From positions 1-6,719 of the forward strand of contig JAFGNI010000025.1 of the NCBI GenBank assembly GCA_016927095.1: a stretch of DNA of 6,719 nucleotides, written 5' to 3'. The position numbers were made by a program, and so were the translations under genes. Under the pieces are notes generated by a model. It searched no databases. It was not told the origin of the DNA and saw only the letters and a program-made list of their open reading frames with translations. Below are positions 1 through 5,040 of this stretch, one piece after another; the first letter of the stretch is position 1; each line of letters begins with the position of its first letter. The DNA is from Anaerolineae bacterium. Its GTDB lineage: Bacteria > Chloroflexota > Anaerolineae > B4-G1 > SLSP01.

Positions 1-386
1 ACGGCTGCAGCGTCGCTCTCCGCGTCGTCTCCAGTAGCGGCTAGAGCCGCCGCAGCATCCAGCTGTGCCACATCCAGACTGTGGTCAGTGTGCTTGTTGA
101 ACTGCAGGGTCTCGTGCGTGATCAGCAGAAACGGCGGCTCCGCTTCGCGATCGCCAATCGTGGTTCGCAGGCTGGAGAGCGTCGACCGCAGGTTGGCAAG
201 GGCATCCGGATCGGGCCAATCGGGCCAGAGCAGACCGGCCAGCGCTTGGCGAGGAGGGGCGTGGTCCGCCTCGACAGCGAGATAGGCGAGCAAGGCGCGA
301 GCCTTACTGGATTTGAAGTCCGTCACCGGCTGACCGTCCAGGCTCACCCGGAAAGACCCCAGCAGGGAGAGCGACAGATGCGGCAT
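1..386 (-). CDS. SARP/BTAD-family transcriptional regulator, N-terminal part (runs off left edge)
   Basis: This is the first 128 codons of a gene on the minus strand that continues beyond base 1. The translation begins MPHLSLSLLGSFRVSLDGQP and shows the OmpR/PhoB-like winged-helix signature of SARP activators: SSKARALLAYLAVEAD (residues 26-41), LAGLLWPD (49-56) and LRSTLSSLR (66-74). A stretch starting near LDVAQLDAAA (104-113) is where the bacterial transcriptional activator (BTAD/TPR) domain normally begins. The ATG is supported by GGAGG at 391-395, four bases upstream. Known family members bind direct repeats in DNA and often carry ATPase and TPR domains further on; those parts would lie outside the window. 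The gene is divergent from the membrane protein at 637, so it may regulate the shared intergenic region, but that is inference. Family call is confident; target unknown. Confidence 0.9.
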   Translation of the reverse strand, partial: MPHLSLSLLGSFRVSLDGQPVTDFKSSKARALLAYLAVEADHAPPRQALAGLLWPDWPDPDALANLRSTLSSLRTTIGDREAEPPFLLITHETLQFNKHTDHSLDVAQLDAAAALAATGDDAESDAAA

Positions 387-429
387 CGTGCCTCCACGGA
401 TGCGACTGCGGTGACCTGGTTTCATCTCT

Positions 430-435
430 ATTGTA
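430..435 (-). promoter_or_regulatory. Possible -10 element for the SARP-type regulator
   Basis: The minus strand reads TACAAT, matching the sigma70 -10 consensus at five of six positions and lying 43 bases upstream of the regulator's ATG. A transcript starting just downstream would have a leader of about 35-40 bases. No good -35 is visible at 16-18 bp (the 17-bp position reads TTACGT), so it is a weak or activator-dependent candidate. Confidence 0.35.
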
Positions 436-487
436 GCTCAAAGCTGGACGCGACGTAAGGGGGCATTGTCTCAGGCTACGTTTTCGT

Positions 488-527
488 CACGCCTACGCCA
501 CGCCCACACCACGTCTGCGCCACGGCC
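488..527. repeat. Degenerate tandem ACGCC-like hexamers between divergent genes
   Basis: Adjacent short direct repeats are visible: CACGCC (488-493), TACGCC (494-499), ACGCC (500-504), CACACC (505-510), ACGTC (511-515), TGCGCC (516-521) and ACGGCC (522-527). The period is 5-6 bp. They sit in the 250-bp region between the SARP-type regulator and the membrane protein gene, just before a poor -10-like TATCCT at 534-539. SARP regulators are known to bind direct repeats, so this may be an operator array. Low-complexity chance enrichment in GC-rich DNA is the alternative. Confidence 0.35.
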
Positions 528-549
528 CTCCGCTATCCTAAGGGTATTG

Positions 550-609
550 ATGAGAAATGCGCAGCTGGCAGGGAAGGTGCTGACGGCATGGCGGTTTCGC
601 GGCTTCTGA
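550..609 (+). CDS. Possible 19-codon leader ORF upstream of the membrane protein gene
   Basis: ATG at 550 opens MRNAQLAGKVLTAWRFRGF and ends with TGA at 607-609, 27 bases before the ATG of the 218-residue membrane protein. AAGGG at 540-544 is correctly placed as a ribosome binding site. No attenuation-type codon run is seen. An overlapping frame starting at 589 is also open, so this may simply be untranslated leader. Confidence 0.2.
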   Translation: MRNAQLAGKVLTAWRFRGF

Positions 610-636
610 GTCTGCGCTACGCGCGGGAGGGATGGA

Positions 637-1293
637 ATGGCTACGTATGTTGATGCAGGAAGATCTGAGCGATATGCTGTAGGTTCGTTTGTCCGGCGCC
701 ACTCTAGGTGGGTGGTAGGGATGGTCCTGATTGTCGTCTTGGCGGCGGTGGCCGGGACGGCGCTGTTGGTGACCCAGCCCTCGCCTGCAGCACGGTTCGA
801 TGCTGAACGCGCACGGGTGGCGGATGCTGCCCGGCAGACGTCCCTTGCGAGGTACTACCTAGGGGACACCATGGCGTCGTCGTCTCGCGCTCTGCAGGCA
901 GAGGCGGCGCGGATGAGCGGGCAGGCTGAGGCCTTTGCAGCCGCGCGCGCCAATCGCCAGCGCAGCCTGGCGGCGGATGCTGCACGGTACAGCGGTCGGG
1001 CAGCGCACGAGGCGGCCCTGCAGGATGCCCGCATGGCGCGCAGCGCTTCAGCCGGCGCTGCCCGGTATACAGCGCTCGCCAGGTTCTATGCCAGCAAGGC
1101 GGCGGGCCGGTCGTACCGGTCGGTTCGCGCTGAGGCCGCGCGGCTCACGGCGCTCGCAGCGCAGGCGACCGCTGTCGGGTCGAGCCGGCAGCGTGCCCAA
1201 GCCGCCGATGCCGCACGCTACGCGGCACTCGCTGCGTACTACGCCGCCCGGACGGATTGGGCCGGCCCACAGCTGGCGATCGGACCACGATAG
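637..1293 (+). CDS. Single-pass membrane protein with six-fold alanine-rich helical repeats
   Basis: This encodes 218 residues of no family I recognise. The basic N-terminus (R17-R24 region) is followed by one transmembrane helix at about residues 26-45 (VVGMVLIVVLAAVAGTALLV). The positive-inside rule then places residues 47-218 outside the membrane. The outer part is Ala/Arg-rich and predicted wholly helical. It holds six repeats of the form AAR(Y)xxLAxxYAA, with the arginine at residues 66, 92, 117, 143, 169 and 194. The spacings 26, 25, 26, 26, 25 show that repeats 1-3 are duplicated as 4-6 at exactly 77 residues. ATG 637 is chosen because GGGAGGG (625-631) lies five bases upstream. The gene stands alone, divergent from a SARP-type regulator and followed by a hairpin at 1336-1373. 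A structural or spacer role at the envelope is a guess. Confidence 0.75.
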   Translation: MATYVDAGRSERYAVGSFVRRHSRWVVGMVLIVVLAAVAGTALLVTQPSPAARFDAERARVADAARQTSLARYYLGDTMASSSRALQAEAARMSGQAEAFAAARANRQRSLAADAARYSGRAAHEAALQDARMARSASAGAARYTALARFYASKAAGRSYRSVRAEAARLTALAAQATAVGSSRQRAQAADAARYAALAAYYAARTDWAGPQLAIGPR

Positions 1294-1335
1294 CAAGCTT
1301 AGCGCGCCCGACTGCACTCAGGACGATGTGCAGCT

Positions 1336-1373
1336 AGAGAGCGGGGTGGTCTCCTCGGACCGACCCGCTCTCT
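1336..1373. terminator. Strong hairpin between convergent units, probable bidirectional terminator
   Basis: AGAGAGCGGG (1336-1345) pairs perfectly with CCCGCTCTCT (1364-1373). An inner GGTC/GACC stem (1348-1351 / 1358-1361) closes a six-base loop, with a small internal loop between the two stems. No T-run follows on either strand, so it is not a classic intrinsic terminator. It lies 42 bp after the membrane protein stop, and three bases after the minus-strand stop at 1376-1378. Confidence 0.6.
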
Positions 1374-1375
1374 CA

Positions 1376-1459
1376 TCAGGTGGGTGTGGGTTTGAGCCGT
1401 CCGGTGAGGACGATCCACGCGGCGAGTTCAAGTACGCCCACGACGAGGGCCTCATATCA
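1376..1459 (-). pseudogene. Probable 3' remnant of a membrane-protein gene with in-frame TGA
   Basis: On the minus strand the frame reads ...ADLCPNCVM, then TGA (1457-1459), then 26 codons, YEALVVGVLELAAWIVLTG plus RLKPTPT, ending at TGA 1376-1378 right before the hairpin. The 26-codon piece has one plausible transmembrane helix with a basic, Pro/Thr tail. It has no start codon of its own and no credible ribosome binding site. The position beside a terminator suggests the 3' end of a lost gene, possibly fused by deletion to the GMC remnant upstream. It could also be chance open sequence. Confidence 0.25.
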
Positions 1460-1508
1460 CATCACGCAGTTAGGGCAGAGGTCAGCCGCTTGCCGAGCGC
1501 GGCGATGG

Positions 1509-1841
1509 TCAGGATGGGGGGCATGCCGGGCGCAGATCATCGATCCCTGCGTCGGCAAGCTCCTTCTCCAGGCAGCGGGTGGCGTTCCCGCATGAGACGA
1601 CGGTCGATCCGCCGGCCATCAACGCGCGCCAGAGGATGACACCTTCGTTGCTCTTGCGGGGGATTCTCAGGGCGTTGGCGTCGAAGAAGCGCAGTGTGTC
1701 CTGAAGGGTGCCCAACTTCGCTTCCGGCTTGCCCTTCTCAACGACGAGCACAGAGACGCCCCGTTTGCTCAACTCTCTTGTGCTGGTGGTACCGCCGGCG
1801 CCAGACCCAACGACTAGAAGCTCATACGCTTGCTCGTTTAT
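1509..1841 (-). pseudogene. GMC-family FAD oxidoreductase, truncated N-terminal remnant with ATA at the start position
   Basis: About 110 codons read NEQAYELLVVGSGAGGTTS... followed by RELSKRGVSVLVVEKG. This is the FAD-binding GSGAGG fold and second strand of GMC oxidoreductases. ALMAGGSTVVSCGNATRCLE follows, the GG-S/T-V flavin contact motif. Homology-like sequence ends near ELADAGID, and the frame stops at 1509-1511. Full-length members are around 500-600 residues, so roughly four fifths is missing. The natural start position (1839-1841) is ATA, preceded at five bases by a good AGGGAG (1847-1852). A nearby ATG (1844-1846) is followed by ACA TAA. The nearest usable start in frame is TTG at 1770-1772, which would delete the dinucleotide-binding motif. 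A non-functional deletion remnant is the best reading; the family call itself is strong. Confidence 0.75.
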
Positions 1842-2075
1842 GTCATCTCCCTCTCAAGTAAGCTGCGTCATCAGGGACAGGTCACGGTGTGTGGGCAGGA
1901 TTGCGGGTCAGCGTATCAGGTGCAGCGGATGCCCACTACTGACGCGTGGGCCCGGTGGCAGCCCGGCCATTGCCCCAAAGGTGAAGCGCACGCTGCACAG
2001 AGGGCACGCGGCATGTCCCTAGGCGCCGGGGTTGCTGCGCTCCGACTTCGCGTGGTATCGAGAGACCGCAGAGTT
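1842..2075. other. Intergenic region without a convincing gene
   Basis: No supported gene is present. On the minus strand one frame reads HAACPLCSVRFTFG up to TGA (near 1908), then continues in the same frame to another TGA just before the GMC remnant's ribosome binding site. It is also closed upstream by TAG at 2019-2021. The CPLC pair resembles a zinc knuckle, but the frame is short and interrupted. It may be eroded coding sequence like its neighbour. Confidence 0.3.
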
Positions 2076-2107
2076 GCGCCTAAGGGCTTTCCGAAGGCCT
2101 TGGGCGC
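2076..2107. repeat. 32-bp palindromic repeat, type A (locus 1)
   Basis: Arms GCGCCTAAGGGC and GGCCTTGGGCGC enclose TTTCCGAA. The element is identical at 30 of 32 positions to the one at 5009-5040. With the element at 2173 it forms a two-hairpin module downstream of the Gfo/Idh/MocA gene, where it probably folds in the mRNA 3' region. Confidence 0.85.
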
Positions 2108-2172
2108 TGCCGTTGCGTGTGACGTGGAAGGGCGCCACCCAGGCCGCGCTGGCGGAGGTGGCCCCCACAGCA

Positions 2173-2204
2173 GCGCCCAAGGCCCGCAGCAGGCCCTTGG
2201 GCGC
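2173..2204. repeat. 32-bp palindromic repeat, type B (locus 1)
   Basis: Arms GCGCCCAAGG (2173-2182) and CCTTGGGCGC (2195-2204) are perfectly complementary and surround a short GC-rich centre. It begins 23 bases past the stop of the minus-strand Gfo/Idh/MocA gene, in terminator position. The homologous elements at 5121 and 5272 carry a longer centre containing CCGCAGACAACCGCGG. Confidence 0.85.
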
Positions 2205-2227
2205 AGGGGGAAGGGGTGCGTAGGCGG

Positions 2228-3253
2228 CTAGACCTTCTCCCAGCGGCGGGTGTCGGCGGAGCGGTAGATCGCCAGGGCGACGCGGAGGTCGGCAACGGCG
2301 TCCTCGGGCGGCGCTGCGAGCTCGGTGCCGTCCAGGACGGCTGCAGCGAAGTCGGCGAGCTCCAGACCGTAGGGGTCCTGCCGGCGTTCTGCCTCTGAGA
2401 GGACGTCGCGACCTGAGTCGTGCCGGTCTGCGTAGACCAGAACGCGTCCGTCGCGGCCCTGCTCGACGACGGCGGTCGCTACAGTGCCGGTGACGCGGAA
2501 CCGCTCGCCGGGCGCGCCGCCGTAGGTGGTCATCGTCGACTCGAAGTTGGCGACGACGCCGGAGGCGAACCGGATGAGGGCCTGGGCCAGACTCTCGCCC
2601 TCCATCTCCGCGAAGGGGTAGCCCAGGTCGGCGATGGCCTCGTCGGCCTCGCCCAGCCACATCCGGAGCGGGCGGATCCAGTGCAAGCCACCGTCGATGA
2701 TGGTGCCGCCGCCCATGATCTCTTTGTCGTAACGCCAGGGCCGCGGCGTGATCCCGTATTCTATGCGCTCCGTCTGCATCGCCCGGGCGGTCAGGACTTC
2801 GCCTAGGACACCATCTTCGATCAGCTGCTGCACCTTGACCGCGCTGGGCGCATAGTGCGAGTGTTCGGCGACCATGAAGACCGAGCCCGTCTCCCGGGCA
2901 GCGCGGCGGGCGGCATCGAGGATGCGCTCGCACTCCGCGACGGTCCGGCCCATCGGCTTCTCCAGGAGGACGTGTTTACCGGCAGCGAAGGCCTTCTCCG
3001 CCGCCTCAACGTGGATGTCGTGGGGCAGCATCAGGTCGACGGCGTCGAAGTCGCCTTGATCGAGCGCTGCATCAAGGGAGGTGTAGGCCACGGCGCCGGT
3101 CTGGGCTGCCATAGCTGCGGCACTGTCACGGCTGGTGTCGACGGCGGCGGTCACGCGGATCCGCGGGGCGTGGGTCCGGATGCCGCGAAGGTGCGCCTGG
3201 GCGATGCCGCCACAGCCGACAAAGGCAAGCGTCAGGTGTTCTGGTTGGGTCAT
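2228..3253 (-). CDS. Gfo/Idh/MocA-family NAD(P)-dependent oxidoreductase
   Basis: At 341 residues this has normal family length. The N-terminal Rossmann fold shows VGCGGIAQAH (12-21), an acidic end of strand 2 (VDTS, 38-41) and the family EKP motif in LLEKPMG (96-102). The C-terminal alpha/beta domain has GGGTIIDGGLHWIRP (181-195), where D187 and H191 match the conserved Asp and His of the active site in sugar and inositol dehydrogenases. The family oxidises or reduces sugars, cyclitols and related compounds in the cytoplasm; the substrate cannot be named here. It lies 23 bp downstream of the Nudix gene on the same strand, so the two are probably co-transcribed. The ribosome binding site is weak (GGAG 3267-3270, 13 bases away), consistent with translation after the Nudix gene. 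Palindromic repeats follow the stop. Confidence 0.92.
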   Translation of the reverse strand: MTQPEHLTLAFVGCGGIAQAHLRGIRTHAPRIRVTAAVDTSRDSAAAMAAQTGAVAYTSLDAALDQGDFDAVDLMLPHDIHVEAAEKAFAAGKHVLLEKPMGRTVAECERILDAARRAARETGSVFMVAEHSHYAPSAVKVQQLIEDGVLGEVLTARAMQTERIEYGITPRPWRYDKEIMGGGTIIDGGLHWIRPLRMWLGEADEAIADLGYPFAEMEGESLAQALIRFASGVVANFESTMTTYGGAPGERFRVTGTVATAVVEQGRDGRVLVYADRHDSGRDVLSEAERRQDPYGLELADFAAAVLDGTELAAPPEDAVADLRVALAIYRSADTRRWEKV

Positions 3254-3276
3254 GGTGTCTCGCTATCTCCGTTGTC

Positions 3277-3777
3277 CTAGAGGAATGCCAGTCTTGGATG
3301 GTAGGGGGATGCCGGTTCGCAGGGGACTATCGTGTGCTCGCCTGCGAGGACGCGGCGAACCAGCCATTCACACCAGACCTCGACGGGATCGGCCAAGGCG
3401 TCTAGGTCCTCCAGCGACAGGTAGGCAGCCCGGTCGGTCTCGACGCCGTCCGCGGCGGGCTCGCCCTCGACGTGGTGGCAGAGGAAGATGACGGCGAGCC
3501 ACCCGGGTGTCCGCAGATTCTGGATGCCCAGTAAGCCGTCGACCGCCGCCGTGACGCCACTCTCCTCACGGGTCTCACGCAGGGCCGCTTGCTCTGGGGT
3601 CTCACCGGTGTCCACCAGGCCCCAGGGGATGCTCCACTGGCCCGCGAGCGCGTGACCTTTGGCTTGCCGGATCAACAGGGCTGTGTCCTCTTTGAGCACA
3701 ACCGTGCCGACGCAGACAGCCATCGTGGGTGGCCACACGGCCGGCACCTCGGGTTGCTCCTTCTTGGGCGCGTCCAT
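3277..3777 (-). CDS. Nudix hydrolase
   Basis: At 166 residues this has one Nudix domain. The Nudix box GX5EX7REUXEEXGU is complete: G53, E59, R67, E68, E71, E72, G74, V75, from GLVDTGETPEQAALRETREE on to SGV. These glutamates bind the divalent metals that support cleavage of a nucleoside diphosphate linked to another group. AVCVGTVVL (20-28) and LAGQWSIPWG (44-53) are typical preceding strands. ATG 3777 is preceded by GGGAGG (3782-3787) four bases away. A candidate promoter lies at 3817-3845. It is the first gene of the leftward pair with the Gfo/Idh/MocA oxidoreductase, and diverges from the LQR-motif gene. The substrate is unknown; ADP-ribose/NADH-type or NTP clean-up activity would both fit. 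Confidence 0.93.
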   Translation of the reverse strand: MDAPKKEQPEVPAVWPPTMAVCVGTVVLKEDTALLIRQAKGHALAGQWSIPWGLVDTGETPEQAALRETREESGVTAAVDGLLGIQNLRTPGWLAVIFLCHHVEGEPAADGVETDRAAYLSLEDLDALADPVEVWCEWLVRRVLAGEHTIVPCEPASPYHPRLAFL

Positions 3778-3816
3778 CGTACCTCCCGCTCCTCGCCACA
3801 GGCTGATCTGCCTCCT

Positions 3817-3845
3817 ATGCTAGCGCGGATTGCGGCGTTTGACAA
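3817..3845 (-). promoter_or_regulatory. Sigma70-like promoter for the Nudix-Gfo/Idh/MocA pair
   Basis: Reading the minus strand, TTGTCA (3840-3845) is separated by exactly 17 bp from TAGCAT (3817-3822). That gives five of six and four of six matches to consensus. The predicted start would leave a leader of roughly 33 bases ending in the strong GGGAGG of the Nudix gene. Its -35 overlaps the -35 of the opposite promoter. Confidence 0.6.
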
Positions 3846-3865
3846 CGCCCACGATGGCCTATCAT
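3839..3865 (+). promoter_or_regulatory. Divergent promoter for the LQR-motif protein and kinase-like pair
   Basis: TTGACA (3839-3844) is a perfect -35 and TATCAT (3860-3865) a five-of-six -10. The spacer is only 15 bp (16 bp if TTTGAC is used), which is suboptimal. The leader to ATG 3967 would be about 95 bases and contains the inverted repeat TCACG-TG-CGTGA at 3905-3916, a possible operator. Confidence 0.45.
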
Positions 3866-3966
3866 AGGGCGCAGACCGCAGCTTCCCATCGCAGCCGGCG
3901 TATCTCACGTGCGTGACCAGGTGGCTTAGCCCCGGCTCACAGGGGGGCACTGGAGGGTGACAGACG

Positions 3967-4458
3967 ATGACGCAGGAAGCACGTGCCCGAAGCAAGAACG
4001 AGACCCAACGCGCGCAGCAGGCAGCGCTCCACGCTGAACGCCCGGCGACGGACCGGCCCGGTCCAGCCTCCCATCCCCTTCTTGATCTGCAGCGCCTGGT
4101 CGGGAACCACGCGGTGCAACAACTGGTGGCGCAGGACGGCCCGCGCGGGCCGGCGACCGTCCAGCGGGCGGTCCTGCAGCGCATCCTCTCCCCTTCGACC
4201 GCGGCGATGGGCCGCCTTGCGACCGGCGATCTCCTGTCGAGTTGGGCCCGCGCCCACCTGTCAGTGACGGATGCTGCCAACCAGCTGAACGCTGCCAACA
4301 CCGCGGTCTTCGATCTTCTGCAACCTATCACTCTGGTCCAGGCGACGCTGGCGGTGGCCGAGAGAGAGCCGGCACCCGGCGGCGGTAGTGTACCGGTTGC
4401 ACCTGTCACGCCGACGCCTGTGCCCGTACCGTCGCCGACGCCGGAGACTGAGCGGTGA
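3967..4458 (+). CDS. Small disordered protein with LQRxVGNxAVxxLV motif
   Basis: The 163 residues have no enzyme motif. Residues 1-36 are charged and probably disordered. Residues 38-54 carry LLDLQRLVGNHAVQQLV, followed by VQRAVLQR (65-72). This resembles the LQR-GN-AV-LL motif that I recall from N-terminal regions of DUF4157-type and contractile-injection-system cargo-like proteins; that link is from memory and unverified. Residues 75-131 are likely helical (MGRLATGDLL, VTDAANQLNAAN). Residues 137-160 form a Gly/Pro/Thr/Val-rich tail (TPTPVPVPSPTPE). No signal peptide or membrane helix is seen. GGAGG at 3952-3956 precedes ATG 3967 by ten bases. The stop overlaps the start of the P-loop gene as GTGA, so the two proteins are translationally coupled and probably act together. 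No capsule, sheath or toxin gene is visible nearby. Confidence 0.7.
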   Translation: MTQEARARSKNETQRAQQAALHAERPATDRPGPASHPLLDLQRLVGNHAVQQLVAQDGPRGPATVQRAVLQRILSPSTAAMGRLATGDLLSSWARAHLSVTDAANQLNAANTAVFDLLQPITLVQATLAVAEREPAPGGGSVPVAPVTPTPVPVPSPTPETER

Positions 4459-4988
4459 GCGTGGTGCCCTTTGTGGTGATCCTGCGTGGCGCGCTGGGCG
4501 CGGGCAAGGCGACGGTTGCGCCGGCGCTGGCCGAGCGCCTGAGCGCGCTGCGCATCTCCCTGGATGATGTATTATCCACGCACGGCCTCGATCAGGTCGA
4601 GGAGGAGCGCATCCCGCTGCGCAACTTCGTCCGAGCCAACGCGCTGGCCATGCCCGCGGCTCGCCAGGCGCTCTCGGATGGTCGCCCGGTGATCTTTGAC
4701 GGGAGCTTCTACTACGAAGAACAGATCGACCATCTCGTCGACTCGCTGCTGCAGACATCCGATTTGGAGGGACCGCCGATTATCGTCACGCTCAGCACCC
4801 GCTTGGAGATCTATCTCGTCCCAGAGGGCGAGGGCGAAGCACCCGACAAGACGGAGGTCGCGACCGTCGTCCACGATCCTGCCTTGCAGGCGGAGGCCGG
4901 CGCCCCGGTCGACGCCGTCGAGAGGCTGGTGGCCCAGGTGCTGGCGGCGCTGGCGCCGTATCTGCCGGTGGAGATGGCGGAGCCCTGA
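4455..4988 (+). CDS. P-loop kinase-like protein (AAA_33 / small-molecule kinase type) with altered Walker A
   Basis: The 177 residues begin with a strand and P-loop VVILRGALGAGKAT (7-20), followed by ISLDDVL (34-40) in the position of the substrate-side Asp of adenylate/shikimate/Zeta-like kinases, and PVIFDGSFYY (78-87), a Walker-B-like strand with Asp82. Walker A is normally GxxxxGK[S/T]; here the Ser/Thr that holds magnesium is Ala19, with Thr20 one place later. The C-terminal half (EGEGEAPDKTEVATVV, then a terminal helix) lacks an obvious arginine-rich lid. GTG at 4455 overlaps the upstream TGA at 4456-4458 and GGAG (4443-4446) lies eight bases before it. It may bind rather than hydrolyse nucleotide, or be a divergent kinase; the substrate is unknown. 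The tandem palindromic repeats begin 20 bases after its stop. Confidence 0.8.
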   Translation: MSVVPFVVILRGALGAGKATVAPALAERLSALRISLDDVLSTHGLDQVEEERIPLRNFVRANALAMPAARQALSDGRPVIFDGSFYYEEQIDHLVDSLLQTSDLEGPPIIVTLSTRLEIYLVPEGEGEAPDKTEVATVVHDPALQAEAGAPVDAVERLVAQVLAALAPYLPVEMAEP

Positions 4989-5008
4989 GCTAGTGTCGCC
5001 CGCCCGTC

Positions 5009-5040
5009 GCGCCCAAGGGCTTTCTGAAGGCCTTGGGCGC
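5009..5040. repeat. 32-bp palindromic repeat, type A (locus 2)
   Basis: GCGCCCAAGGGC and GGCCTTGGGCGC pair at 11 of 12 positions around TTTCTGAA. It sits 20 bases downstream of the kinase-like stop, in terminator position, but without a T-run. It is near-identical to 2076-2107 and forms the left end of the tandem array. Confidence 0.85.

Noticed and set aside
81..458. Plus-strand 125-codon frame at the left edge
   Set aside because: The minus strand here encodes an unmistakable SARP/BTAD N-terminus, so this is its shadow.
1457..1459. In-frame TGA in LCPNCVM-TGA-YEALVV as a possible selenocysteine codon
   Set aside because: The frame has no start or intact upstream body, and I could not see a convincing bacterial SECIS hairpin just after it. 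Decay is simpler.
1900..2018. CPLC-containing minus-strand frame as a small zinc protein
   Set aside because: It is bounded by in-frame TAG and TGA, has no proper start, and only one cysteine pair is present.
1830..2231. Plus-strand 133-codon frame
   Set aside because: It crosses both palindromic elements, has no ribosome binding site of note and no recognisable domain.
2019..2933. Long minus-strand 304-codon frame over the Gfo/Idh/MocA gene and the repeats
   Set aside because: It overlaps the clear dehydrogenase in another frame, is Arg/Pro-rich low-quality sequence and reads through the palindromic repeats.
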